Assembly: GCA_041538185.1 (NCBI GenBank)
Contig: JBGORM010000007.1
Location: 1 to 64,000, forward strand
Length of the DNA: 64,000 bases
Reading direction: 5' to 3'
DNA from: Melioribacteraceae bacterium 4301-Me
GTDB taxonomy: Bacteria; Bacteroidota; Ignavibacteria; Ignavibacteriales; Melioribacteraceae
Under the pieces are notes generated by a model. That model searched no databases. It saw only the letters and a program-made list of their open reading frames with translations, and had not been told where the DNA came from. Below, piece by piece: positions 8,354-17,222 of the stretch. The translations under genes were made by a program, and so were the position numbers. Within the stretch, counting starts at the first letter, position 1. Each line of letters begins with the position of its first letter.

Positions 8354-8707
8354 ATGATTTGCCCCAAATGCGAATACGAGTATGTGGACGGAATAGAGGT
8401 TTGTCCGGATTGTGGAACTGAATTAGTCCCCGTTGAAGAGTTTGAAGGGCATTTAGTACATCCGGAAGATTGGGTGGTTGTATACAGCACAGATAGAACT
8501 TATGAAGCTGAAATGTTAAAAGCCAACTTAGAAAGTGCAAATGTAGAAACACTTATTCTTTCGCAAAATGATAAAAATTTCCCCACCGTGGGGGATCTTT
8601 CTGTTATTAAATTGCTTGTTAAGAAAAATCAGGTTCAAACTGCATTGGAAATAATTAATGATATTAATGCCAATTCTGAAGATAATAGTCAAAAAAGTGA
8701 AGAATGA
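8354..8707 (+). CDS. Zinc-ribbon plus DUF2007 domain protein
   Basis: A 117-residue protein with an N-terminal zinc ribbon (CPKC at 3-6 and CPDC at 17-20). A DUF2007-type domain with an alpha-beta fold follows (about residues 40-105), beginning at WVVVYSTDRTYEAEMLK. DUF2007 is annotated as a putative signal-transducing domain related to the PII fold; its ligand is not known. The gene overlaps cdsA by 4 nt (ATGA), so translation is coupled. The charged, serine- and asparagine-rich tail (about 105-117) looks disordered. Confidence 0.8.
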   Translation: MICPKCEYEYVDGIEVCPDCGTELVPVEEFEGHLVHPEDWVVVYSTDRTYEAEMLKANLESANVETLILSQNDKNFPTVGDLSVIKLLVKKNQVQTALEIINDINANSEDNSQKSEE

Positions 8708-9528
8708 ACCTGAGCAATACAACAATAAGAGTTATAGTTGCATTTGTTGGTATTCCAACAATGTTATTTGTTTGTTGGTATGGTAAGTTTCTTTTTTATT
8801 TACTAACCTTAGCAATAGGTCTAGTTGCTTATTATGAATTTTCTAAAATAATCAGGAAAAAGAACAGCAATGCCAATTTAATCATAGGCTGTCTGGCCAT
8901 AATTTCGATTGTTACAGAAGCTTATAATTCTTTCGTTGATTTTAAAGTGCTTGTCCTGTGTATCATTATTTTGACTTTATCTTTTGAACTTTTTCGAAAT
9001 AAAGGTTCTGCAGTTAATAATTTGGGCGGAACTTTTATTGGAGTTTTTTATATCGGATTGTTCGCTTCGACTTTGATTTTAATACGAGAATATTACAATC
9101 AATCCGAATTTTTATACAATCGCGGCGGCTACTTAATTATTTCTGTTTTAGCGACCATCTGGATTTGTGATTCGGCTGCATTTTTTTTGGGCTCCAGTTT
9201 CGGTAGACATAAACTGTTTCCACGAGTTAGCCCAAATAAAAGCTGGGAAGGAGCCATTGCAGGATTTATGTTTTCTTTAATTACAATGATAGTAATGAAA
9301 GAATTATTAGTAAATTTTATTAGCATTTTGGACGCTGTTGTTTTGGGGGTAATTATTGGGGTTTTTGGTCAATTAGGGGACTTAGTTGAAAGCCTCTTAA
9401 AACGCGATGTTGATGTAAAAGATTCATCTTCAATTCTACCAGGTCATGGCGGTATATTCGATAGATTTGACTCGCTCCTTTTTAGCTCACCATTTATTTA
9501 TCTTTATATGTTTTTCTTCTTTCGCTGA
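8704..9528 (+). CDS. cdsA: Phosphatidate cytidylyltransferase
   Basis: A 274-residue integral membrane enzyme that makes CDP-diacylglycerol from phosphatidic acid and CTP, the branch point of phospholipid synthesis. About eight hydrophobic segments are visible. The CdsA signature is near the C-terminus: S-L-L-K-R, then K-D, then P-G-H-G-G-I-F-D-R-F-D. The P-N-K-S-W-E-G segment upstream is also conserved. It overlaps the DUF2007 gene by 4 nt. The 217-bp region after it contains no obvious terminator. Confidence 0.93.
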   Translation: MNLSNTTIRVIVAFVGIPTMLFVCWYGKFLFYLLTLAIGLVAYYEFSKIIRKKNSNANLIIGCLAIISIVTEAYNSFVDFKVLVLCIIILTLSFELFRNKGSAVNNLGGTFIGVFYIGLFASTLILIREYYNQSEFLYNRGGYLIISVLATIWICDSAAFFLGSSFGRHKLFPRVSPNKSWEGAIAGFMFSLITMIVMKELLVNFISILDAVVLGVIIGVFGQLGDLVESLLKRDVDVKDSSSILPGHGGIFDRFDSLLFSSPFIYLYMFFFFR

Positions 9529-9745
9529 TTTTCGCTTAGCTATATAGTATTAACTTTGTTAAAATCTTTAAGAAGTTGATTCAATAGAAAAGAGTTCATT
9601 TATACTAGAAGGATAAAAATGATTTGAATAAAAAGACGGTTTGACTTCTTAATTTTGTTCATCTGCCATAAAATAGATATTTTTAAAATATAGACTGTCA
9701 TTATATAGTTCTTAAGCTTACTTAGAAGTATCAAAAAGGAGAGAG

Positions 9746-10363
9746 ATGATTAAGTTTTTAATTCCAAAAGAAGAAAAATATTTTGACCATTTCAATGATA
9801 TGATTGATAACACTTTTGAAATGGCAACATTAATCAAGGAATTATTTAGCAACTCAAAACTAAATTTCGAGGTTCAACAGAGAATATTTTCGTTAGAAAG
9901 GCGTTGTGATGAGGTTTCTGATAAGATATTAAAAAGACTTAATAAAACATTTATTACTCCATTCGATAGAGAGGATATTGTTAATCTTTCCCATAGGATA
10001 GAAAGTACAAGTGACTCGTTAAAAGCTCTTGCATCGAGATTAGAAATCCTGAATCTCGAAAGGAAAATTGAAGGTGCCCAAAAGCTTACCGATATAATTT
10101 ATCTTCAAGTAAAAAATTTGCACGAAGCTATTCACGAGCTTAAACATAGAAATAATACGACAAATTTATGCAAAGCTGTACAAGATTTGGAATCTGAAGC
10201 AGACACGGTTTATAAAGAATCAATGAAAAATCTTTTTGCCAATGAAACTGACCCCATTGTGCTAATAAAGAATAAAGAAATATTGGATATGCTTGAAAAA
10301 ACTGTAGACAAGCTGCAATTAGTTGCAAATGCTATCCTTACAATTTATGTAAAAAATAGTTAA
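9746..10363 (+). CDS. DUF47 (PhoU-like) phosphate transport regulator
   Basis: A 205-residue all-helical DUF47 protein, distantly related to PhoU, with a characteristic helix carrying the R-C-D-E-V-S-D segment near residue 55 and the T-P-F-D-R-E-D-I motif near 75. Proteins of this family are usually encoded just before a PiT-type phosphate permease and are thought to control it. That is the arrangement here: the PiT gene begins 11 nt downstream. A strong ribosome binding site (AAGGAGAG) supports the start. No Pho box was recognised upstream. Confidence 0.88.
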   Translation: MIKFLIPKEEKYFDHFNDMIDNTFEMATLIKELFSNSKLNFEVQQRIFSLERRCDEVSDKILKRLNKTFITPFDREDIVNLSHRIESTSDSLKALASRLEILNLERKIEGAQKLTDIIYLQVKNLHEAIHELKHRNNTTNLCKAVQDLESEADTVYKESMKNLFANETDPIVLIKNKEILDMLEKTVDKLQLVANAILTIYVKNS

Positions 10364-10374
10364 ATACTCTTATT

Positions 10375-11370
10375 ATGGCTTTTCCTATAATAATTATCCT
10401 GTTAGCAATGGTATTTGATTTTTACAACGGCATGAATGATGCTGCCAACTCTATAGCTACTGTCGTTTCAACAAGAGTATTAACCCCATTGCAGGCTGTT
10501 GCATGGGCTTCATTTTTTAATTTTGCAGCCGCATTTACTTTTGGAGAAAGTGTAGCAACTACAATAGGAAAAGGTATTGTAGATGTTAACATAATTGATA
10601 ACGTTGTAATCTTATCGGCGTTAATTGGTGCAATTTTTACTGCTGCTTCGGCGACCCACATGGGTTTGCCCATTAGCGTTTCTCATGCGATAATTGGTGG
10701 CTTGGGGGGTGCAGCACTAATTAAAGCTGGCCCAAGTTCAATTATTGCTGATGGGTTTATTAAAGTATTTGCATTTATTTTTTTAGCTCCAATCTTAGGA
10801 ATGTTCTTTGCTGTAGTTTTCTCTATTGTTACTTTATGGGCAGTTAAAAATTTTCAACCGCGCAAAGTTGATAAGTATTTTAGAAAATTACAATTAATTT
10901 CTGCGGCTATTTACAGCTTAAGTCATGGCTCTAACGATGCTCAAAAAACTATGGGCATTATTGCTGTGGTATTGTTTACTAATGGTTTTTTAGGAAACAC
11001 TTTCTATGTCCCTGTATGGGTAGTATTTTTAAGCTATACTGTAATAGCTCTTGGAACATTTATTGGCGGCTGGCGCGTTATTAAAACCTTGGGAATGAGC
11101 TTGACTAAACTTACACCATTCGGCGGCTTTAGTGCAGAAACATCAGCTGGACTTACAATTTTACTCGCTTCTTATTTTGGAATACCAGTTAGTACTACCC
11201 ATACTATTTCTGGGGCAATTGCCGGTGTTGGTTCAGTTAAAGGAATGAGTTATGTAAGATGGAGCGTTGCAAGGAATATAGTTTGGGCTTGGGTATTAAC
11301 TATTCCATTATCAGCTTCGTTTGCAAGTATATCATTTTTATTTATTAATTACTTAATGTCTCTTTTTTAA
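10375..11370 (+). CDS. PiT-family inorganic phosphate transporter
   Basis: A 331-residue PiT permease with about ten membrane segments. The two inverted-repeat signatures are clear: F-Y-N-G-M-N-D-A-A-N near the N-terminus and S-H-G-S-N-D-A-Q-K-T in the second half. Each contributes aspartate and asparagine residues to metal-phosphate transport. These permeases bring in phosphate with protons or sodium. It forms a two-gene unit with the preceding DUF47 regulator and is separated by 44 nt from an aldo/keto reductase with its own strong ribosome binding site. Confidence 0.93.
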   Translation: MAFPIIIILLAMVFDFYNGMNDAANSIATVVSTRVLTPLQAVAWASFFNFAAAFTFGESVATTIGKGIVDVNIIDNVVILSALIGAIFTAASATHMGLPISVSHAIIGGLGGAALIKAGPSSIIADGFIKVFAFIFLAPILGMFFAVVFSIVTLWAVKNFQPRKVDKYFRKLQLISAAIYSLSHGSNDAQKTMGIIAVVLFTNGFLGNTFYVPVWVVFLSYTVIALGTFIGGWRVIKTLGMSLTKLTPFGGFSAETSAGLTILLASYFGIPVSTTHTISGAIAGVGSVKGMSYVRWSVARNIVWAWVLTIPLSASFASISFLFINYLMSLF

Positions 11371-11414
11371 TTATTATCATCAATTTAATCTGGACTAAAA
11401 TATGGAGGTAAAAA

Positions 11415-12362
11415 ATGTTAAAAAGAAAACTTGGTAAAAATGGACCAGAGTTGACAGTTATAGGTTTTGGAGCATGGGCTATCGGAGGTCCGTGGAAATG
11501 GGGCTGGGGAAAGGTTGATGATAACGAATCAATTGAAGCTATTCGCACTGCTTTAGATAATGAAATTAACTGGATAGATACTGCTGCTGTGTATGGACTT
11601 GGACATTCGGAAGAAGTAGTAGCTGAGGCAATAAAAGATAGAAGGAAAGAGGTTTTTGTTGCAACAAAGTGTGGTATGGTGCCGGATGGTAAAGGCGGAG
11701 CTAATATTAACAACCATCCTAATAGTATTAGAAAAGAAATTGAAGATAGTCTTAGAAGATTGCAAACCGATTATGTGGATTTGTATCAGATACATTGGCC
11801 CGACCCAAATGTACCTGTTGAAGATTCATGGGGAGAAATGGTAAAAATTAAACAAGAAGGGAAAGCTCGTTTTATAGGTGTATGTAATTTTGATGTTAAC
11901 CTGCTGGAAAGGTGTATGAAGATTGAACATGTACAATCTTTACAGCCACCGTTTAGTATGTTGAGAAGAGATGTAGCAAAAGAAATATTGCCATATTGCG
12001 AAAAAAATGGGATTGGAGTCGTTGCCTATAGCCCTATGCAAGCTGGCTTGTTAACAGGAAATTTTCATACAAAAAAACTAGCTGAAGACGATTGGAGAAA
12101 AAATAATCCATATTTTCAAGAGCCATATCTTTCTAAGGCGTTAGAACTCGTTGAGCGATTAAGACCTATTGCTGCAAAAGCTGATAAAACTGTTGGTAAT
12201 TTAGCAGTTGCTTGGGTATTAAGTCATTCAGCGATTACATCTGCTATTGTAGGCGCTAGAAATAAAAATCAAGTGCTGGAAAATATTAAAGCTGCCGAGT
12301 ACGTTCTAACTAAAGAAGACCTTAGCGAAATAGAAAAATTATTAAAAGAGTTTGAGCTTTGA
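11415..12362 (+). CDS. Aldo/keto reductase
   Basis: A 315-residue NADPH-dependent oxidoreductase of the (beta/alpha)8 AKR superfamily. The catalytic tetrad can be assigned as D55, Y60 (in WIDTAAVYG), K85 (in VATKCG) and H127 (in YQIHWP). A start codon preceded by GGAGGT at an ideal distance is clear. It resembles the YhdN/general stress group of AKRs, but the substrate cannot be told from sequence. The 155-bp convergent gap after it holds no clear terminator. Confidence 0.9.
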   Translation: MLKRKLGKNGPELTVIGFGAWAIGGPWKWGWGKVDDNESIEAIRTALDNEINWIDTAAVYGLGHSEEVVAEAIKDRRKEVFVATKCGMVPDGKGGANINNHPNSIRKEIEDSLRRLQTDYVDLYQIHWPDPNVPVEDSWGEMVKIKQEGKARFIGVCNFDVNLLERCMKIEHVQSLQPPFSMLRRDVAKEILPYCEKNGIGVVAYSPMQAGLLTGNFHTKKLAEDDWRKNNPYFQEPYLSKALELVERLRPIAAKADKTVGNLAVAWVLSHSAITSAIVGARNKNQVLENIKAAEYVLTKEDLSEIEKLLKEFEL

Positions 12363-12517
12363 TTTTAAAGTGACCTAATATAGGCTGGGCTGTCTTAACA
12401 AAATAATAGTTGTAATTTTTATGAGTTCTCATTGATTGATGATTTGAAACTGCATATCAAAAAATAAAGTTGTGTAACTGTTGTAATATGAAAACGTAAG
12501 GGTTGAACATTCCGTAG

Positions 12518-13507
12518 TTATTGAACTAAACTTTTTGAATGAGCAAAGACTGATGGTATTCCTCCTGTATGCCAGAATAATACGTTGCTTGTTGGGGATA
12601 TTTCTTTATCCCTTATAATGTTAATTAGTCCACCCATTGCCCTGCCTGTATAAATTGGGTCTAAAATTATTCCTTCATACTTGGCAGTTAATTTTATTGC
12701 TTCAATTTCAAGATTGTTAATTACGCCATAGCCTTTTCCCTCATAATCGTGATTAACAATAACATCATCAGAAGCAAATTTTATATGTAGATTAAGCAAG
12801 TTTGCAATTTCGTTAGCAAGATTTAAAATACGTGTTTCAAGTAACTCATTTTCTATCTTTTCTTTGTCAATTCCTATTCCAATAATTTTTGTATCTAAAT
12901 TAAAAACTTTTTTCCCTACTATTAATCCTGCATGTGTACCTCCCGAGCTGGAAGGGAAAATAATATAGTCAAATTTATAATTAAACTTTTTTTGCTGCTG
13001 CTTTAATTCATTAATAGCATATACAAATGCTGCAGCTCCAATAGCATTTGAACCACCGTAGGGAACCACGTAAGGTTTATTACCTTCTCTTATCAACTTA
13101 TCAACGATTTCAGGAATTTTTTCTCCTTTTCGAAATTTTCCTGACCAATGAATCTCTGCTCCCAGCAAATAATTCATCAAAAGATTCCCCTCATAAGTTT
13201 TTGGCTTGTTTCCACCTAAAACAAGATGGCATTTTAAGCCGCTCAAGGCGCAGGCGGCAGCTGTTTGGCGACAATGGTTTGATTGTTCAGCTCCACCAGT
13301 AATTACAGTATCACAATTTTTTGAAATTGCATCAGCAATTAAAAACTCGAGCTTTCTTGTTTTATTGCCACCTAACGCAAGTCCTGTTAAGTCATCTCTT
13401 TTAATAAAAATTTTTGGCCCACCTAAAAAATTGCTCAATCTTTTTAGTTCATGAATTGGTGTGGGAAAAAATCCTAAATTAATTCTGTGTAATTTTTTTA
13501 TACGCAT
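12518..13507 (-). CDS. PLP-dependent D-cysteine desulfhydrase / ACC deaminase family enzyme
   Basis: A 329-residue fold-type II PLP enzyme. The PLP lysine is K49 in GGNKTRKLE; the E-Q-S-N-H segment around residue 75 supplies the active-site serine of the family. The C-terminal HTGG segment is also typical. The family splits D-cysteine to pyruvate, sulfide and ammonia, or opens 1-aminocyclopropane-1-carboxylate, and the two cannot be separated safely here; D-cysteine desulfhydrase is the more frequent activity. It follows the small barrel protein gene by 6 nt on the same strand. Confidence 0.85.
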   Translation of the reverse strand: MRIKKLHRINLGFFPTPIHELKRLSNFLGGPKIFIKRDDLTGLALGGNKTRKLEFLIADAISKNCDTVITGGAEQSNHCRQTAAACALSGLKCHLVLGGNKPKTYEGNLLMNYLLGAEIHWSGKFRKGEKIPEIVDKLIREGNKPYVVPYGGSNAIGAAAFVYAINELKQQQKKFNYKFDYIIFPSSSGGTHAGLIVGKKVFNLDTKIIGIGIDKEKIENELLETRILNLANEIANLLNLHIKFASDDVIVNHDYEGKGYGVINNLEIEAIKLTAKYEGIILDPIYTGRAMGGLINIIRDKEISPTSNVLFWHTGGIPSVFAHSKSLVQ

Positions 13508-13513
13508 AGTTAT

Positions 13514-13978
13514 TTATCGAAAGAAATATCTTGCACCAATTGATAAATCTAAGTTTAAAGCTGTTGACGGCAATAAAGTAAAAACTGGTGCAGCTTCAAG
13601 AAAAATATCTATGGGATACTCTTTATTAAACCACGACAATCCTGCTAAACCCCGTGCGCCCAAACTGTTTTTATCGTTGTTAACAAATCTAATTCTAACA
13701 CCAAAACCATAATATAAAACAAACTTTTCTTCTGAAGGAAAAATATCAAACTTATGATATAAGTAATCACTGTGAATGGAGACCGAAGAATTTTTGCCTA
13801 CAAAAGAATATGCTAAAGCAAGGTCAACTGCATTGATTTCATTTAACCAGTATTTTCCAATTAAGCCGGTTGGTTCACCAATTATTAAACCAATGCCCGT
13901 TCCTTTTTCTTGTCCAGTTATTTTAATCGAACATAGAATGAACAAGGATGAAAGAATAATAAAAACCTTTTTGCTCAT
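13514..13978 (-). CDS. Small outer-membrane beta-barrel-like protein
   Basis: A 154-residue exported protein with a signal peptide (residues 1-22 or so). It has alternating beta-strand sequence with glycine turns (GTGIGLIIGEPTG, YYGFGVRIRF, LSIGARYFFR) and ends in an aromatic residue plus arginine, as in many outer-membrane barrels. The length suits about an eight-stranded barrel. It resembles small uncharacterised barrel families common in Bacteroidota-like genomes, and no specific function can be assigned. It lies 6 nt upstream of the PLP enzyme. Confidence 0.65.
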   Translation of the reverse strand: MSKKVFIILSSLFILCSIKITGQEKGTGIGLIIGEPTGLIGKYWLNEINAVDLALAYSFVGKNSSVSIHSDYLYHKFDIFPSEEKFVLYYGFGVRIRFVNNDKNSLGARGLAGLSWFNKEYPIDIFLEAAPVFTLLPSTALNLDLSIGARYFFR

Positions 13979-14148
13979 AAATGTTTTGTGTGATTAAAAG
14001 AATTATTACCAATTAACAAAATTTATTTTAAACAAAAAAATAACTCAAAGAAAAAGTAAATAAAAAGTCTCTGATAAAATGTTAATAATTGTTAAATTTT
14101 GATTAGTCTTAAGTAAGTTTCTTTCTAAGCTTTAACATTAGGTGAGAC

Positions 14149-15648
14149 ATGGAAAATCAAACGAACATACAAGCTTTATTAAATGAATATTCATCGCAAT
14201 TTGATTACACAAAGAAATATACATCAATTATTTTAGCTGCCGGTCACGGGAAAAGAATTAAATCACAGACATCTAAAATGTTGCATAAAATTTGGGGAAG
14301 AACAACAGTAGAAAGGGTGCTTTCAGCTTGTAAAAAGGGTTTGCCTGATTCAAATATTATTATAGTGGTTGGAATAAAAGCTGAAGATGTGATTAAAACA
14401 TTAGGAAAAAATGAGTCTGTAATTTATGCTTACCAGGAAGAACAATTGGGAACTGGTCATGCTGTTCAAACTGCATTGGGGATTATAGATTCGACTAAAT
14501 ATAAAGGAACTATTTTTATTCTACCTGGCGATATGGGCTTAATTGAGTCTTCAACTATAGAAAATCTACGAAAAGAGTATGAAAACTCTAAAGCCGACAT
14601 GATGGTTTTAACTGGAATTTTTCAAGGACCTGTTGAAGAAAATTATTATGGCAGAATAGTTCGAGCAAAGTCTGCTAAAAATAAAAAAGATAAAAGCTTG
14701 CAAAACGTACTGGAGATAATTGAGTATAAAGACATACTAAGCATGAAAGATAAGGAAAAACATGTTATTAGCTATAAAAATAGATTATACAGATATTCCA
14801 AAAAAGAATTATTGGAAATTCGAGAGTTCAATTCGGGCGTCTTTGTATTTGATTTTAAAAAGTTATCTAAACTTGTGTATAAACTCAATACGGCTAATGT
14901 TCAAAAGGAAATTTACTTGACGGATCTTATTTTGCTGTTTAATAAACAAGGTTATAGGGTTCAAGCTGTTTCTCCGAAGGACCAAACAGAAATATTAGGC
15001 TTTAACAATAAATCTGTTTTGAAAAAAATGAACGCTGTTGCGCGCAAAAGAGCTTATGAAAGAATCAAAGATCTAATTGTAATAGATGACCCTGATGATT
15101 TTTTTCTGGATGAAGAAATTTTAACACAAATTGAAATGATGGATTCTAACGGAATTCCGCTTGATATTCAAATTGGACAAGGTGTTTACGTGGCTAAAGG
15201 AGCTAAGTTAAATTATAACCTAACTTTAATGAAAAATGTTTATATCGATGGAAATATTTCTTTCGGTAAAAATGTTGTAATCAAAGATAATGTTCAATTA
15301 ACTTGTTTTTCTGGACAAACCATGGAAATTGGTAATAATGTTGAAATATTTAGCGGTGATATTATTAAAGGGAATGTGAAAATTGGCGATGATGTTAAGA
15401 TAGAATCTGGCGTTAGAATAACAGGGAGCGATGAATATCCAACATTAATAGGAAAAAACGTGATTATAAAAGGTGTTACTTATATTTTCGGCTCAGAAAT
15501 AGAAGAGAATTTTTTTGTTGAACATTGTGTGCTTGTAAGAAAAGTTTTATCAAAACCGCCAAATTTTAACGGCAACATATTTACGGTGAGGTATTATTTA
15601 CCCGAAGCAGAAGGTATTGAAGCAATAAAAAATAAACAAACACCTTAG
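14149..15648 (+). CDS. GlmU-like sugar nucleotidyltransferase with a divergent left-handed beta-helix
   Basis: A 499-residue protein. Residues 24-270 or so form a nucleotidyltransferase domain of the GlmU type: LAAGHGKRIKS (29-39), the E-E-Q-L-G-T-G-H-A segment, the P-G-D metal site and the E-I-Y-L-T-D motif. This domain should make UDP-GlcNAc or a related sugar nucleotide. Hexapeptide repeats follow (about 345-460). They lack the recognisable acetyltransferase active-site segment of true GlmU, so the second activity is doubtful. It also has a 23-residue N-terminal extension and an insertion after the catalytic core. The stop codon lies inside the downstream terminator stem. Confidence 0.75.
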   Translation: MENQTNIQALLNEYSSQFDYTKKYTSIILAAGHGKRIKSQTSKMLHKIWGRTTVERVLSACKKGLPDSNIIIVVGIKAEDVIKTLGKNESVIYAYQEEQLGTGHAVQTALGIIDSTKYKGTIFILPGDMGLIESSTIENLRKEYENSKADMMVLTGIFQGPVEENYYGRIVRAKSAKNKKDKSLQNVLEIIEYKDILSMKDKEKHVISYKNRLYRYSKKELLEIREFNSGVFVFDFKKLSKLVYKLNTANVQKEIYLTDLILLFNKQGYRVQAVSPKDQTEILGFNNKSVLKKMNAVARKRAYERIKDLIVIDDPDDFFLDEEILTQIEMMDSNGIPLDIQIGQGVYVAKGAKLNYNLTLMKNVYIDGNISFGKNVVIKDNVQLTCFSGQTMEIGNNVEIFSGDIIKGNVKIGDDVKIESGVRITGSDEYPTLIGKNVIIKGVTYIFGSEIEENFFVEHCVLVRKVLSKPPNFNGNIFTVRYYLPEAEGIEAIKNKQTP

Positions 15649-15675
15649 AAAAAGTTTTTCTCCTAAGGTGTTTTT
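15641..15675 (+). terminator. Terminator between glmU-like gene and rpsT
   Basis: CACCTTAG (15641-15648) pairs perfectly with CTAAGGTG (15663-15670) and is followed by TTTTT. The last codons and TAG stop of the GlmU-like gene form the 5' arm. An A-rich stretch before the stem means it can also serve the convergent rpsT transcript from the other strand. Confidence 0.85.
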
Positions 15676-15685
15676 AGAAAAAAAA

Positions 15686-15955
15686 TTATGCTTCTTTGGT
15701 AGCTGAAAGAGTATTAACATATTTAGTTAATGCTGCCTTCTTGCGAGCCGCATTGTTTTTATGTAGTCTGCCCTTAGAAACAGTTTTATCAAGAAAAGAC
15801 ACAGCTTCTTTTAATGCGATTTCAGCTTGCTGTTTATCTTTAGTAGAATAAACCTTTTTGATTAACGTTTTTGCTTTTGAAAGCGAAGCTTTGTTCCTTT
15901 TTCTCCTTATTTCACTCGCTCTTGCTCTTTTTAAAGCGGATTTGTGTTGAGCCAT
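15686..15955 (-). CDS. rpsT: 30S ribosomal protein S20
   Basis: An 89-residue, highly basic ribosomal protein that binds 16S rRNA early in small-subunit assembly. The start (MAQHKSALKRARASEIRRKRN) and the K-G-x-L-H-K-N-N-A-A-R-K-K-A segment are standard for S20, and the length is normal. It is a single gene with its own probable promoter upstream and shares a bidirectional terminator with the convergent GlmU-like gene. Confidence 0.97.
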   Translation of the reverse strand: MAQHKSALKRARASEIRRKRNKASLSKAKTLIKKVYSTKDKQQAEIALKEAVSFLDKTVSKGRLHKNNAARKKAALTKYVNTLSATKEA

Positions 15956-15985
15956 TTTTCCCTTTTGTTTGTTATTTTTGGGGTG

Positions 15986-16018
15986 TAAATATAACTATTA
16001 TACTATCTATAAATCAAA
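15986..16018 (-). promoter_or_regulatory. Putative rpsT promoter (TTTG-N21-TATATTTA)
   Basis: On the minus strand TTTG (16015-16018) is followed after 21 nt by TATATTTA (15986-15993), close to the Bacteroidota form TTTG-N19-21-TAnnTTTG but lacking the final G. It lies 31 nt upstream of the rpsT start. The match is suggestive only, in an AT-rich region. Confidence 0.3.
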
Positions 16019-16103
16019 CTTTAAGCATAGACTAAAAGATTGGCTGTTAATGAATATCCTAATTTATAGCTTATATTGCTGAACAAATAAAAAAGGATGT
16101 AAT

Positions 16104-16751
16104 GTGAACGGCATACTAAAAGTAAATGAAATATTTTTTTCGGTTCAAGGCGAAAGTTCGTTGGCTGGATTGCCCTGCGTTTTCGTGAGGCTCACTTACT
16201 GTAATTTAAGATGTTCTTACTGTGATACTGAGTATGCATTTTATGAAGGTGTTGATATGAGCATTGATTCCATCATAGAAAAAGTGAAAGAGTATAATTG
16301 CAAGTTAGTGGAAGTTACAGGCGGAGAGCCTTTATTTCAAAAAGAGTCATTGAAGCTTATGGAGAAACTATGCGATAATAGTTTTTTAGTGATGCTGGAA
16401 ACTGGCGGTAGCCTGCCTATTAAAGATGTAGATAAAAGGGTCAAAATTGTAATGGACTTAAAAACGCCTTCAAGTAAGATGATGAAAAAAAACTTATATG
16501 AGAACATTAACTACCTTAAGCCCACTGATGAAATAAAATTTGTTATCGGCAACCGCGAAGATTATGAATGGTCAAAATCAATTATTGAAAAATATAACTT
16601 GAATGATAAATTAACTGTTCTCTTTTCTACTGTTTTTGGGGAACTACAACCCCTTACTTTAGTGAACTGGATTTTAGAAGATAAGTTAAATGTCCGATTT
16701 CAACTGCAGATGCATAAATATATTTGGGAACCTTCTACAAAGGGTGTATGA
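16104..16751 (+). CDS. queE: 7-carboxy-7-deazaguanine synthase
   Basis: A 215-residue radical SAM enzyme that converts carboxy-tetrahydropterin to 7-carboxy-7-deazaguanine on the way to preQ0 and queuosine. The motif C33-x3-C37-x2-C40 follows FSVQGES, which is diagnostic for QueE. The start codon is GTG, preceded by AAAGGA; an ATG two bases earlier is in another frame and is immediately closed by TGA. The stop overlaps the start of queD. QueC and QueF are not in this window. Confidence 0.95.
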   Translation: MNGILKVNEIFFSVQGESSLAGLPCVFVRLTYCNLRCSYCDTEYAFYEGVDMSIDSIIEKVKEYNCKLVEVTGGEPLFQKESLKLMEKLCDNSFLVMLETGGSLPIKDVDKRVKIVMDLKTPSSKMMKKNLYENINYLKPTDEIKFVIGNREDYEWSKSIIEKYNLNDKLTVLFSTVFGELQPLTLVNWILEDKLNVRFQLQMHKYIWEPSTKGV

Positions 16752-17170
16752 TGAAAATTGCTAAAGAATTTAGATGGGAAATGGGTCATAGACTTCCTTA
16801 TCACAATGGTAAGTGTAAAAACCTGCACGGTCACTCATATAAAATGATTCTTGAGTTTGAAGGACAGGTAAATCAAGACGGTATGGTAATTGACTACTTC
16901 GATGTAAAATCTTTAATTAATCCTATTGTTGATGAGCTTGATCATTCAGTTCTTGTTTATGAGAAAGATTACGAGCTAATTGAATCATTAAAAAAATTAA
17001 ACTCCCGCTTTGTGATTGTAAATTATCACACAACTGCAGAAAATATTTGCAAGTATTTTTTGGAAAGAATTAAGAATATTGATCTGCCTCGAAATATTTT
17101 TTCGATACGAGTTAGAATTTATGAAACAGAAAATTCTTATGCGGAAGACTTTATCCAATTAAATAACTAA
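16748..17170 (+). CDS. queD: 6-carboxy-5,6,7,8-tetrahydropterin synthase
   Basis: A 140-residue QueD/PTPS-family enzyme that turns dihydroneopterin triphosphate into carboxy-tetrahydropterin, the substrate of QueE. Zinc ligands are H14 and the HGH pair H27/H29; the catalytic cysteine is C23 in GKCKNLHGH, and L-D-H-S and the late E-T-E-N segment complete the active site. I chose the ATG at 16748, which overlaps the queE stop as ATGA with AAAGGG upstream, over an in-frame GTG-less extension reaching into queE. A second ATG follows directly. Confidence 0.93.
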   Translation: MMKIAKEFRWEMGHRLPYHNGKCKNLHGHSYKMILEFEGQVNQDGMVIDYFDVKSLINPIVDELDHSVLVYEKDYELIESLKKLNSRFVIVNYHTTAENICKYFLERIKNIDLPRNIFSIRVRIYETENSYAEDFIQLNN

Positions 17171-17178
17171 AAGTAAGA

Positions 17179-17222
17179 AAGAGCATGCTGAATTTTATTG
17201 TTTAATTGCTCTTATTTTTTTT
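17179..17222 (+). terminator. Terminator after queE-queD
   Basis: AAGAGCA (17179-17185) pairs with TGCTCTT (17207-17213) across a 21-nt loop and is followed by a run of eight T (17215-17222). It lies partly inside the 3' end of the convergent sirtuin gene, so it may stop both transcripts. The loop is long, hence moderate confidence. Confidence 0.5.
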
